In this document: one piece after another, positions 1 to 8,092 of the stretch
Layout: each line of letters opens with the position of its first letter
Numbering within the stretch: position 1 is the first letter of the stretch
Assembly: GCA_024206195.1 (NCBI GenBank)
Contig: JAAGZO010000533.1
Coordinates: 1-13,863 of the forward strand
Length of the DNA: 13,863 nucleotides
Origin: a bacterium
GTDB taxonomy: Archaea > Nanoarchaeota > Nanoarchaeia > Woesearchaeales > UBA10216
Direction of reading: 5' to 3'
Made by a program: the position numbers and the translations under genes
Notes under the pieces: model-generated
What the model was told of the DNA's origin: nothing
The model's database searches: none
The model's input: only the letters and a program-made list of their open reading frames with translations

Positions 1-13
1 AAAGGAAAATAAA

Positions 14-1162
14 ATGAAACTATTAATAGATTGGTCCGTAATTTGCCATGGATGTTGGCATGTAATGAGAAGTCCTAACTACGAAAGTAGGACGGATATA
101 GAAGAACAAGAATTTGCTAGGAATCTAGCTACCACTATGCTTTATCTAAGAGAAAGATTCAAACCAGAGGAAACCATTATAGCTTTAGATGCTAAAGGGG
201 ATTACTGGAGGCATGGGGTGTATGCTGACTATTATAAAACCCATATTATAACTAAAAGACTTATACAGGATGGGGAAGAGAAGTATTATTTGGAGTATGA
301 TAAGAGAGCGTATTTAATACATGCTATCTCTGGTACTAGCAAATATGTATCTACTAAATTAAACAAGAAAACCAAAGCTGAAGCTCTTGAGAATGAAACT
401 ATTAAAGATGTTACAAAACTCCCAGAGGAAGTAAAGAAGTTTATCCCCTCCTATAAAGGGAATAGAAAAACCTCATCTTGGGACTATGCAACCACTAGGG
501 CTGAGTGGCATGTACTATGCGATAAGATTGTTAAGAACCTTGCCTTTGTGACCCAATCCAAAGTTATTCGAGTTGAGGAAGCAGAAGCAGATGATATTGC
601 TTATGTGTACGCAAAGCAAGTAGCAGCACATGATTCTGTATTTGTAACTACTGATTCTGATTGGTCCCAATTATTAGCTAATAATCTATTCTTAAAATTA
701 TATAATCCCACTATGAGGGAGTTCAATTTAATCCCTCCTGAAGATGCTAAAGTAGACTTAGCTGTTAAGTTACTATCAGGAGATGTTTCTGATAACATTA
801 TGGGCGTGTCTGTGAATAAAGTCACAGGTAAGAAAATTGTAGAAGCCACTGCTACTTTAGGTAAAGATAGAGCCCTTAACCTTGTAGATACAGTAGGTAT
901 AAGTAAAATATATGCCTATTTGGAAGAGTATGCTGATAAGGATGCACTGTATAGGAACTATGAGCTTATCTGTTTGAATAATATGCCTCAAGACCTTGAA
1001 GATGCTATTGAGCTTGAGCTCAAGAAAGCTAAAATCCCTATGGTTAAGAAACCTTTAGCCTACTCACACTTTGGGGTAGAAAAGAAGGATATTTTAGTTA
1101 CTAAAGCTGAAGCTAAAGGTGATAGGCAACAAGACGAGGATGAAGGGATATTTGAGAGGTAG
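14..1162 (+). CDS. 5'-3' exonuclease, FEN/T4 RNase H-like
   Basis: Predicted metal-dependent 5' nuclease of 382 aa that would remove RNA primers or flaps and trim DNA during phage replication. Visible signatures are an N-terminal strand ending in acid D6 (LLIDWSV), a second strand IIALD with D59, a YKGNRK segment at 147-152, an acidic cluster EEAEADD at 188-194, TTDSDW at 212-217 (D214, D216) and LLSGDVSDNIMG at 253-264. The last resembles the helix-three-turn-helix loop that binds duplex DNA behind the flap. This order of acids fits the FEN/RNase H family. An unusual stretch of about 80 residues (67-145) separates YWR from the YKGNR segment, which in relatives such as T4 RNase H lie close together. 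The start is supported by AAAGGA 7 bases upstream. It heads a tight rightward unit ending in a helicase. The nuclease class is secure; its exact role in replication is inferred. Confidence 0.9.
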   Translation: MKLLIDWSVICHGCWHVMRSPNYESRTDIEEQEFARNLATTMLYLRERFKPEETIIALDAKGDYWRHGVYADYYKTHIITKRLIQDGEEKYYLEYDKRAYLIHAISGTSKYVSTKLNKKTKAEALENETIKDVTKLPEEVKKFIPSYKGNRKTSSWDYATTRAEWHVLCDKIVKNLAFVTQSKVIRVEEAEADDIAYVYAKQVAAHDSVFVTTDSDWSQLLANNLFLKLYNPTMREFNLIPPEDAKVDLAVKLLSGDVSDNIMGVSVNKVTGKKIVEATATLGKDRALNLVDTVGISKIYAYLEEYADKDALYRNYELICLNNMPQDLEDAIELELKKAKIPMVKKPLAYSHFGVEKKDILVTKAEAKGDRQQDEDEGIFER

Positions 1163-1163
1163 A

Positions 1164-1370
1164 ATGGTGGGTTACGATAAAGAAGACATGATTCGTGCGG
1201 GTTTTTTTGGTTTTGCTTTATGCTTTGTGATAATGGGGTTGATTTTGGTTTTATATAGTCAAACTCTATACAATAAAAGCGAGCTTTATATTAGTGGTTG
1301 CGGTGATTATAACGAAAAATCAGGCAAATTTGAATTAGTAAATCATAGAAAGGTTAATAATGGATTATAA
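1164..1370 (+). CDS. Small single-pass membrane protein, unknown function
   Basis: A 68-aa protein I do not recognise. The chosen ATG lies one base after the exonuclease stop and has GAGAGG 4 bases upstream. An in-frame ATG at 1119 would add 15 basic residues inside the exonuclease gene and is less likely. Residues 1-11 are charged, residues 12-31 form a hydrophobic segment (GFFGFALCFVIMGLILVLY), and residues 32-68 form a polar tail with one cysteine (SGCGDYNEKSG). This looks like an inner-membrane protein with a short exposed domain. It sits between two nucleic-acid enzymes and overlaps the next gene by 11 bases, so it is probably co-translated with them. The single helix and early position do not by themselves indicate a holin or spanin. 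Confidence 0.75.
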   Translation: MVGYDKEDMIRAGFFGFALCFVIMGLILVLYSQTLYNKSELYISGCGDYNEKSGKFELVNHRKVNNGL

Positions 1371-1629
1371 AAAAATGCTAAAAAAAGATTTAATAGCTGA
1401 GTTGGAAAAGAAAACTCCAAACCATAATATTATATCTGATTGTCACGTTAAGAATAAAACAATTATCTGGGATGGTCAGGCACTTGAGTCTGTTGATAAA
1501 ATATCACAAGCATTGTTGAATATGACAGAACTTTTTAAATCTCAGGAAATTGAGATAAGCACCACAGGAATTAATATGGGTGGTGAATGTCAAAAAGCTC
1601 TCGTTCAATCTTGTAGTTGTGAGGGTTAA
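1360..1629 (+). CDS. Hypothetical protein, 89 aa
   Basis: I do not recognise this protein. The N-terminus is a lysine-rich amphipathic helix (residues 2-18, DYKKMLKKDLIAELEKK). Residues 27-37 look like a short beta strand, residues 45-62 like a second helix, and the end is cysteine-containing (QSCSCEG, two cysteines one residue apart, plus one near residue 77). No catalytic motif is visible. The ATG overlaps the end of the preceding membrane-protein gene and has AGAAAGG 6 bases upstream; the stop is 2 bases before the helicase start. Its place in the unit suggests expression with the exonuclease and helicase, but no function can be assigned. Confidence 0.75.
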   Translation: MDYKKMLKKDLIAELEKKTPNHNIISDCHVKNKTIIWDGQALESVDKISQALLNMTELFKSQEIEISTTGINMGGECQKALVQSCSCEG

Positions 1630-1631
1630 TT

Positions 1632-2981
1632 ATGAAGTACTTTAAGCACCAAGAAAGCGGAGAAGAATACCTAATAACCCGCAACGGTGGATACCTATTC
1701 TGGAAACCCAGAGTAGGTAAAACCTTCCCTGCATTAGGTGCAATTCTTAAGAGTAAAAAAAGCCCTATCCTTATTATAACTAAGCCCTCTATCATGGAAA
1801 CCTTTAGAAAAGCCTTAGTTAATGAAATGGGTATGAATGAAGAAGATGTAGGTGTATGTGAAACCAATTGGCCTAAGCTAAAAAGACAAATGGTATCGAA
1901 AGATAAGAACGTAGTAATTTGTAACTATCAAGCTGTTGTACCATTAAGAATAATGGATGCACAAAGCTGGAAGACAATACTCTTTGATGAAAGTCATGCT
2001 ATCTCAAATATATCTGCTAAAGTAACTAGATATATCCAAAGACACATTAAAGCACAGGCTAAAGATCAAATGAGACTAGCATTAACTGGAACACCCGCAA
2101 GTGAATCTCCTTTACAGTATGCTAGTCAATTCTTTATTGTAGATGGACATTTTATGGGATACGAAAATATCCATGACTACCTTCATACAGAATGGACCCC
2201 ATCTAGACATGGGAATAAGATGGTCCCTAATAGGATAGAACACCTAAACGAGATTAAAGAATATATCCATGAACATGCTTCTTTTCTATCTATGGAAGAT
2301 GTGGGAATGGGATCAAAGCTACTATATAATCAAAGATATGTTCATGCTAATGATGAACAATTAGAATTATTAGATTGGGCTAGGGATCGCAAGGATGATC
2401 TAAATTCAAGAGCTTGGACTATAGATCCTGGGACTACTGGAGTAGGGGATATGGTTTATGCTGTTTACGAGAATATGATAGCTTCTGGGATTAATCCTAG
2501 AACAGGTGAGATAGTAAGTACAGCTAAATTAGAGGACGTATTATCATGTTATTTAGATAATCCCGAACCTATGTTAATCTTAAGCACCTATGTTGCGATA
2601 TTCCCCATAGCTGTTAAGATGTTTAGATTAGCAGGGATAGCTTGTGACTATATTGACGGGACTGTTGGTAAAAGGGAAGCTGAGGAGATTAGATATAGAT
2701 TTCAAGAGGGGGAATTAAGTGTAGTCTTTGGTCAAAGTGCAGTAGTTTCGGAGGGCTTGGATTTCTCTAGAGCAGATGTAACTTATTATTTGAATAATGC
2801 CTTCTCTTTAAATACGAGAGAGCAGACAAGTATGCGTACTACAAATGTGAATAAGAAAACACCTGTGGAGATTATAGATATTTGTACTGTGGAGACTTTT
2901 GAGGATAAGATAGTTAAGAGATTAAATAAGAAAGAAGCCATATCTAATAGCTTCTTGAGATTAAACTCTTCTCTTATTTAA
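1632..2981 (+). CDS. SNF2-like superfamily 2 helicase/translocase
   Basis: Predicted ATP-dependent DNA translocase or helicase (449 aa) with two RecA-like lobes. Lobe 1 has a Q-motif-like KHQ (5-7), a Walker A segment PRVGKT (26-31), an Ia-like LIITKPS (47-53), the Walker B DESH box (119-122) and motif III LTGTP (151-155). Lobe 2 has a LILSTY strand (315-320), motif V SEGLDFSRAD (373-382) and a motif VI region REQTSMRTTN (396-405). The order and spacing fit compact phage helicases of the SNF2 group. In motif VI only the first expected arginine (R402) is clear; the position three residues later is N405. GAGGG 6 bases upstream supports the ATG. It closes the rightward unit and its last 8 bases overlap the end of the opposing structural operon. 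A replication, repair or transcription-linked role is inferred. Confidence 0.88.
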   Translation: MKYFKHQESGEEYLITRNGGYLFWKPRVGKTFPALGAILKSKKSPILIITKPSIMETFRKALVNEMGMNEEDVGVCETNWPKLKRQMVSKDKNVVICNYQAVVPLRIMDAQSWKTILFDESHAISNISAKVTRYIQRHIKAQAKDQMRLALTGTPASESPLQYASQFFIVDGHFMGYENIHDYLHTEWTPSRHGNKMVPNRIEHLNEIKEYIHEHASFLSMEDVGMGSKLLYNQRYVHANDEQLELLDWARDRKDDLNSRAWTIDPGTTGVGDMVYAVYENMIASGINPRTGEIVSTAKLEDVLSCYLDNPEPMLILSTYVAIFPIAVKMFRLAGIACDYIDGTVGKREAEEIRYRFQEGELSVVFGQSAVVSEGLDFSRADVTYYLNNAFSLNTREQTSMRTTNVNKKTPVEIIDICTVETFEDKIVKRLNKKEAISNSFLRLNSSLI

Positions 2982-5900
2982 GAAGTTTCTCGAACTTCGC
3001 TACTTCTTTTTTCATCTGGGCTTCTAATCTTTTTTTAGAAGCCTCTCCTCTAACTTCCTCTTGCCTCTTCTTTAGCTTATTATATTTTCTCTTGAGAATT
3101 TGGGCTTTCTTATAGGCTCCAGGGTTTTCATCTTTTAAGTCGGAGTATCCTTCCCAACGATTCTTATGTTTATACTTCTCTTTGAGTCCAGCACCTCTAC
3201 CACCCCATGAGTAGTAAATATCACCAAATAAAGGGAATCGTTTAATTAGAGCTGAGTTCTTAGCAGATAACCCTTCATCTTTTTTAGATTGTTTATAATC
3301 TTTCCAGGCATCGTTCATTACACTAAAGGGAGGTAGTAGTATGTCCGACCCTACTTTCACAGGTCCGTCTTTAGATAGTTTATTAAGAGTATATTTGTTA
3401 AAAATACCTGTTAGTTTCCAGATGTTATCTAAGACAGTATCACCAAGCTCAACCTCTCTATTAAAAGCTATATCTTTCATAGTGCCTACACCTACACCTA
3501 AGGCGAAAAAAGAACCTAAAAATCTAGCTAGGCTCCCCACAGCAGCGATTGTCTCTTCCTTATTCTTAGCATTTTTTATATCTCGATATAGAGCATTTCG
3601 AGTGACGTTTATATGTTTAACTGTAAAACTTTGTAATGTGTAGAATAACTTAGCCTTCTCAGCTCTAGCAAACGCTTCAGGCATTTCGAATAAAGATGTA
3701 GGTTGCAGCTCAGTTATTTTGTGATTAGCGTAAGTTTCAACCTCATCTGTAATCCTACCCGCTTTAAGATCATTAAACACCTTCTTAGCATGTTTCCCAA
3801 ACATCGGCTCTAGCTCACTCATCAATCGAGTAGACCCTTGTTTATTTGCCAACTGTTTAGCTTTCTTTAAAGAGGCATTTATGATAGTCTCTTTACCTAT
3901 TTTATCCACAGTAGACATTAAGTTTGATTTTAATAACAAATCCAGAGCAGCCGCAGTTTTAGTAGGCTCTGCAAATTCTTGAGACATTCTATAAACACCC
4001 GCATCTTCAGCAGTAACCCATTTAATTTTATCTTTCAACCCAGGAACACGGCGACCAATACTTTTAATATAGGCTTCCATAGCATTTAAAATACCAGAAC
4101 CTTTGGATGCAAAGGAAGCATCGGATATCTGGGTCAATGCTGCTTTGAATGATCCCAATGTGGACATAAGCTCAACATCTCTATAAGTAGAACTGAACTT
4201 TCCCATTTTTCCAGGGTTCATATATGCTTCTAAGACTCCTTGTAATTCCCTCTGATCTTCAGGGGACATATCAACTTTACCCTTTTTTACTTGAGTATTA
4301 TTTACTAATTCCCCTATAGATGCATCCAAATCCATAGAGCCTGTTTTATTAAATCTAGCATGTTTACCGAATAGCTTCTTATCTGCTATCCCTTTGTTGA
4401 TACTGTCAATATACTTTACTAAGGACTCTATAGGGTCATCATAATACCTATAGAGTTCTGGAGGGATTATCTCTAACGACCTAGCTTTTAGATTCTTAGG
4501 AACTGCCACACCTTTTGGTTTAGTTCTCTTAAAGAAGGAATTAATCACAGCAACCTGTTCTTCAGGAGATAATACCTTCCCTGCTTTAGCATTCTCAGCA
4601 TCAAGTAGTTTTTGAAGACTAGACCATTTGTCATTCTTCCTAATCTCTTTAGATAACCCAGGAAAATCCCTTACGCTTCTAGGGTAGTAGTCCTCTAATA
4701 CATTAACAGGTAATCCAGCTTTTTTAGCTTCAGATGCCTTCTTAGTTAAGTAGTGTTTTACTTTATTGAACTCTTTCTCTATTCCCATTTCTCGTAGGAG
4801 TTTCCTACTCATTACTTCATCCCTATGACTTAAAGCATAACCTAATTTGGAAAGTTTCTCTTGATCCGAAGTGATTTCTGCTGAACTCTTCTTTAATTTC
4901 TTACCTAGACTTTTACGCAAGGGGAGTAGCTTCTGTAAGAAGCCATCCACTATTTGTTTATCTTTGTTGGCGTTATGCACCACATCTTTTGCATGGGTTT
5001 TTACACGATACATTACTGGTTTAGAGATTCGCTCTACTACTGAGGACATAGGTGTTACTAGCTTATCTATTTTATCCCTAACTTCCCTAAGAGTCATTTT
5101 CTTTTTTACAGGGACTTGCTTACTAGCTCTATCATAGAATTCATCAGTTAAAGTTTCTCTGAGAGAGGTAACTCTTACTTTCTCATCTATCTCCTTACTA
5201 ACTACCCTGATCCTATTTTCTAACCTACCTTTTATGTTTTTTAGTTTAGTTTTTTGAGCAGGATCTGAAGTTTTAGCTAACTTACTCTTAACAGATTCAT
5301 GCAAAGTCTCAGCTCTCTCTTTAGGTAATTTACCATACTCTATTTTAGTCGGGAGTTCTCCTACTGCAGGTTTAATTGCTTGCCTAGGGACCTCAACCTT
5401 AATAGGCGACTTACTTGCAGGAGGTATTTCCTTAAATGATTTTTGGACTTGTTCTTCTATTTGAGTTTCAGGTGTTTTAGGAGTAGCTTCTTTAATTACT
5501 GGAGCTTCTTTAGGTTTTGGAGCTTCTTTAGCTACAGGTGTCTCTTTAGCTATTACTGTTGGTTCTACTTTAGTAGCTACTTTTTTAGTCAAAGGCTTAT
5601 AAAGTTTCCTAGCTAGTAAAGGAACTGCTTTAAATATCCCCGCAAGGATCAAAGGATCTTCAAGAATATCTAAGGTTATTTCGCCTGTTTTAGATAGTGC
5701 TTTAATAGCTGTACTGGTTTCTGGATCGTTATAAACTTCTTGTAGGGCTTCTCCAGGAGCCTTAAGTAAACCTGCTTCTGGATCTGCCATTCTTGACATA
5801 ATATCTTCGCCTTCTCCTTGATGGAGAACTGCACCTAAAAATCTGGTAGGTATTCCTGCGACATCTGATAATTGATTCATCACTTCAGAGCCTTCTACTT

Positions 5901-6771
5901 TATCCCAAGCAACTATTCGACCTGATTCTTTATCGTATCTTGGAACGTACTCTTCCTCAGTAGTGGCGGTGGTAGAAGGTAATAATGCTTCGGTTAAGCC
6001 TGTTTCTGATTTCTCAGGAGCTATTTGATTTAATTCTTCTGTGGGCTTAATCGCATCACTCGTATAATCAATAGGGTATCTTGGCTCTACTTCCCCTACT
6101 CTTGGAATACCTGGAATATCTGTAACTGGTGCTTGAGTTTCTTGAGTAATTGAGGGTACTGTAGGTTGTTCCTCAATAGGAGGGTTTCGTTTAGCTAGAA
6201 AATCCCTCACAGCGAGGTCTTTTTGTCTTCTAGCTAAATATGCTTCTACATCCACTCCCTTGGGAGCTTCTTTTGTCTTACCCGCCCTTTTATTTATGTC
6301 TTTTACATAACCCCTAGTTTCTTTTGCGTATTTGGGGGCAGTTACTAGGTTATCTAACCAAGCATCTCCTCCTCTACGCACAGCCTTCCTAACATTACCC
6401 GCACCTGAATTATAAGCAGCTAGGGCTTTATCATAATCTCCGCCAAACCTATCTAGCTGTTGCCTCATATATTTACCACCTGCCCTAACAGCATCTTTGG
6501 CGATAAATGGGTTCTTTAATCCTACTTCTCTAGCAGTAGCCGGCATAAATTGCATTACACCTTCAGCTCCCGCATGAGATACGGCTAATGAATCCCCTTT
6601 ACTCTCCTGATATAATTGGGCTCTTAACATATCAGGATCTAGGTCAAATTCACGACTTGTTTCTTGGATATAGGGCTCGTAAACCTCCATAGGGGCCCTA
6701 CCCGAAGTGTCGCCGGCAGGTTTAATATTCTTACCCCTCTTAGCCAAGTATGTAGCTATATCTACAGCCAT
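2974..6771 (-). CDS. Large virion ejection protein with N-terminal lytic transglycosylase
   Basis: A 1265-aa virion protein predicted to be ejected with the genome and to cut peptidoglycan locally. Residues about 31-160 are an SLT-type lytic transglycosylase domain: catalytic E56 in LYQESKGD, then GAEGVMQFMPATA (68-80) and ALAAYNSGAGNV (116-127). The role matches internal core protein gp16 of T7. A Pro/Thr-rich region follows to about residue 290, then a segment to about 400, a Lys/Pro/Ala linker at 402-435 with repeated KEAP-type units, and a long basic, mostly helical region. Residues 1083-1102 (RFLGSFFALGVGVGTMKDIA) are hydrophobic and could insert in the membrane. The C-terminus is strongly basic. 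The start abuts the upstream stop (TAGATG) with GGAG 5 bases before the ATG. The last two thirds faintly resemble domains of phage polyvalent proteins, but this is unproven. Confidence 0.88.
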   Translation of the reverse strand: MAVDIATYLAKRGKNIKPAGDTSGRAPMEVYEPYIQETSREFDLDPDMLRAQLYQESKGDSLAVSHAGAEGVMQFMPATAREVGLKNPFIAKDAVRAGGKYMRQQLDRFGGDYDKALAAYNSGAGNVRKAVRRGGDAWLDNLVTAPKYAKETRGYVKDINKRAGKTKEAPKGVDVEAYLARRQKDLAVRDFLAKRNPPIEEQPTVPSITQETQAPVTDIPGIPRVGEVEPRYPIDYTSDAIKPTEELNQIAPEKSETGLTEALLPSTTATTEEEYVPRYDKESGRIVAWDKVEGSEVMNQLSDVAGIPTRFLGAVLHQGEGEDIMSRMADPEAGLLKAPGEALQEVYNDPETSTAIKALSKTGEITLDILEDPLILAGIFKAVPLLARKLYKPLTKKVATKVEPTVIAKETPVAKEAPKPKEAPVIKEATPKTPETQIEEQVQKSFKEIPPASKSPIKVEVPRQAIKPAVGELPTKIEYGKLPKERAETLHESVKSKLAKTSDPAQKTKLKNIKGRLENRIRVVSKEIDEKVRVTSLRETLTDEFYDRASKQVPVKKKMTLREVRDKIDKLVTPMSSVVERISKPVMYRVKTHAKDVVHNANKDKQIVDGFLQKLLPLRKSLGKKLKKSSAEITSDQEKLSKLGYALSHRDEVMSRKLLREMGIEKEFNKVKHYLTKKASEAKKAGLPVNVLEDYYPRSVRDFPGLSKEIRKNDKWSSLQKLLDAENAKAGKVLSPEEQVAVINSFFKRTKPKGVAVPKNLKARSLEIIPPELYRYYDDPIESLVKYIDSINKGIADKKLFGKHARFNKTGSMDLDASIGELVNNTQVKKGKVDMSPEDQRELQGVLEAYMNPGKMGKFSSTYRDVELMSTLGSFKAALTQISDASFASKGSGILNAMEAYIKSIGRRVPGLKDKIKWVTAEDAGVYRMSQEFAEPTKTAAALDLLLKSNLMSTVDKIGKETIINASLKKAKQLANKQGSTRLMSELEPMFGKHAKKVFNDLKAGRITDEVETYANHKITELQPTSLFEMPEAFARAEKAKLFYTLQSFTVKHINVTRNALYRDIKNAKNKEETIAAVGSLARFLGSFFALGVGVGTMKDIAFNREVELGDTVLDNIWKLTGIFNKYTLNKLSKDGPVKVGSDILLPPFSVMNDAWKDYKQSKKDEGLSAKNSALIKRFPLFGDIYYSWGGRGAGLKEKYKHKNRWEGYSDLKDENPGAYKKAQILKRKYNKLKKRQEEVRGEASKKRLEAQMKKEVAKFEKLLK
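2982..2998 (+). terminator. Possible weak hairpin directly after helicase stop
   Basis: A perfect 6-bp inverted repeat GAAGTT/AACTTC with a 5-base loop begins one base after the helicase TAA. A T-rich stretch (CTTCTTTTTT, 3003-3012) follows after a few bases. This could stop rightward transcription before it runs antisense into the structural operon. The stem is short, mostly A-T, not adjacent to the T-run, and lies inside the opposing coding sequence, so it could be chance. Confidence 0.25.
3019..3043. repeat. Perfect 8-bp inverted repeat inside ejection-protein gene
   Basis: GGCTTCTA at 3019-3026 pairs with TAGAAGCC at 3036-3043 around a 9-base loop containing six T. It lies inside the codons for an EAS...LEA stretch near the end of the large ejection-protein gene, about 40 bases from the convergent junction. 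It may be a coding coincidence (Glu-Ala pairs) or part of a transcription-stopping structure. There is no adjacent poly-T tract on the rightward strand, only a pyrimidine-rich run. Confidence 0.35.
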
Positions 6772-7677
6772 CTATTCTCCAAGTAGTTGTTTTAATAGTG
6801 CCTCAGACTCTGCCCTCATATCAGGAGGTGTATTAGGGTCTGCAATTTCAGCTCTAGCTTGGTCAATAGCTAACTGGCTTAAGTTATCACTTTGAGTAGG
6901 TGCTTGAGTTGTAAGTGTTGTCGGATCGGGTGACCCATTAGCCATTCTTTTCAGAAGCTCTACCTGTAACATCTCCCTCTGTTCTAACTCATCCTGTAAT
7001 TTAGATAAAGCATCTAAATCGGGATTAGCGTATGTGGTAGAGGGTAGGTCTCCTTCAGTAGTTCGTATCTGAGAAGTACCTTCCTTGTCTAATAGAGCCT
7101 CTTCATTTTTAATATTACGTTTTATGTCCACCATACGTTTAGTATTAGCTTTCATCATTTGCTGTGAAGTGTATAGTTCCTTATTTACAACATTAGTTAA
7201 AGCAGATTTTACAATCTTAGGCTTGTCGGAGAAATCCTCCCAAGTTGATTTATTGGAGCCTCTACCCGATCCAGACCTACTCACAGGGCTTCGATCTCTC
7301 TGACCGGCTAAAGCAATATCAGCTTTTTCCTTAGCTTCACGATTTGCCTTAGCTTCATCCCATTTACGAGTCTCTAATGTCTCAGCAGCTTTATGTTCTC
7401 TCTCAATTTCAGCTTGTTTAGCTTCATCTAAGATCATTTGCTTACGCTCATACTCCTCTTTAGCCGCTTGCACAGCTAGAGCTTGCTTACGCTTCTCAAT
7501 CATGTCCTGTATCTGAGCTTGTCTTGTAGCCTTAACAGATTTCTGCTCCGCAAATTCATCTACGTCACCACCTGTCTGCCTTAAGCCAGAGCCTACATCG
7601 GACCAAATATTACCATAAACAGGTTCATTTGGATAGGGGTTTTGAGCCGGAACTGGTATTCTACCTGGAAATGCCAT
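6772..7677 (-). CDS. Coiled-coil virion (probable ejection) protein
   Basis: A 301-aa soluble, highly charged protein without recognised catalytic motifs. Residues 1-30 are Pro/Gly-rich. Residues 45-125 form a long Ala/Glu/Lys/Arg helix typical of a coiled coil, 130-145 a Ser/Gly/Arg linker (SRSGSGRGSNKS), 150-200 and 220-247 further helices, and 250-265 a Thr/Pro/Gln linker before a final helix pair. It sits between a 133-aa Ala/Gly-rich protein and the transglycosylase ejection protein, the place taken by internal core proteins (gp14-gp16) in T7-like phages. I therefore infer an ejection-core role by position, not by sequence match. GGAGG lies 8 bases before the ATG; the upstream stop is 5 bases away, and its own stop abuts the next start. 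Confidence 0.7.
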   Translation of the reverse strand: MAFPGRIPVPAQNPYPNEPVYGNIWSDVGSGLRQTGGDVDEFAEQKSVKATRQAQIQDMIEKRKQALAVQAAKEEYERKQMILDEAKQAEIEREHKAAETLETRKWDEAKANREAKEKADIALAGQRDRSPVSRSGSGRGSNKSTWEDFSDKPKIVKSALTNVVNKELYTSQQMMKANTKRMVDIKRNIKNEEALLDKEGTSQIRTTEGDLPSTTYANPDLDALSKLQDELEQREMLQVELLKRMANGSPDPTTLTTQAPTQSDNLSQLAIDQARAEIADPNTPPDMRAESEALLKQLLGE

Positions 7678-7682
7678 AATGA

Positions 7683-8084
7683 TTAACCTCCATATCCACC
7701 ATAGGGATTTGTAGCCATTTTGTCAAGGAATCCTTGACTATAATCTGCTGCGAAATAAGCCTCTTCTCTAGATCGTCTCTGGTCTTCCATAGCCTGTCTA
7801 GTTTTTCTCTCTCGCTCGGCTTCTTCCCACATAGCTAATTGTTTTTCATATCGCTCTTTAGCTTCCTTACGATCTTGATACTTGCCGTAAATATCAGCTA
7901 CTGTGCCTGCACCTTTCATTGCAAGACTAGCTCCTGCTAAGAAAGGAGTGGCAGGGCTAGGCACGGCTGCTGCAGCTCCCATTACATCTCCAGCACCTGA
8001 CATAGTTTGCCCTGCGGTTGAATAGGAATTAGCCTCTGGTAGATATTGAGGCTTGTCGTAAAAATTTGGTATATCACTAGCCAT
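7683..8084 (-). CDS. Small Ala/Gly-rich and coiled-coil internal virion protein
   Basis: A 133-aa protein with a two-part layout. Residues 24-66 are rich in Ala, Gly, Ser and Met (GAGDVMGAAAAVPSPATPFLAG), long enough to form one or two membrane-compatible helices. Residues 67-115 are a strongly charged helix (KYQDRKEAKERYEKQ). The tail is Gly/Tyr-rich (NPYGGYGG). Small proteins of this shape occur next to the transglycosylase protein in podoviruses, where the gp14-like member enters the outer membrane first during ejection; this assignment rests on shape and position. AGGAGA lies 5 bases before the ATG, and the upstream gene ends 8 bases away. Internal scaffold or adaptor is the main alternative. 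Confidence 0.68.
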   Translation of the reverse strand: MASDIPNFYDKPQYLPEANSYSTAGQTMSGAGDVMGAAAAVPSPATPFLAGASLAMKGAGTVADIYGKYQDRKEAKERYEKQLAMWEEAERERKTRQAMEDQRRSREEAYFAADYSQGFLDKMATNPYGGYGG

Positions 8085-8092
8085 AATTTCTC

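Noticed and set aside
1119..1163. N-terminal extension of the small membrane protein from the ATG at 1119
   Set aside because: It would overlap the exonuclease by 44 bases, while the ATG at 1164 has a GAGAGG site and follows the stop directly.
1201..1207. Run of seven T after GGG as a possible frameshift site
   Set aside because: The normal frame continues cleanly through the membrane segment, and no useful alternative-frame product or stimulating structure was seen.
3341..3643. Antisense ORF of 100 aa in the ejection-protein gene
   Set aside because: Shadow frame inside a well-supported 1265-aa gene; no motif or coupled neighbour.
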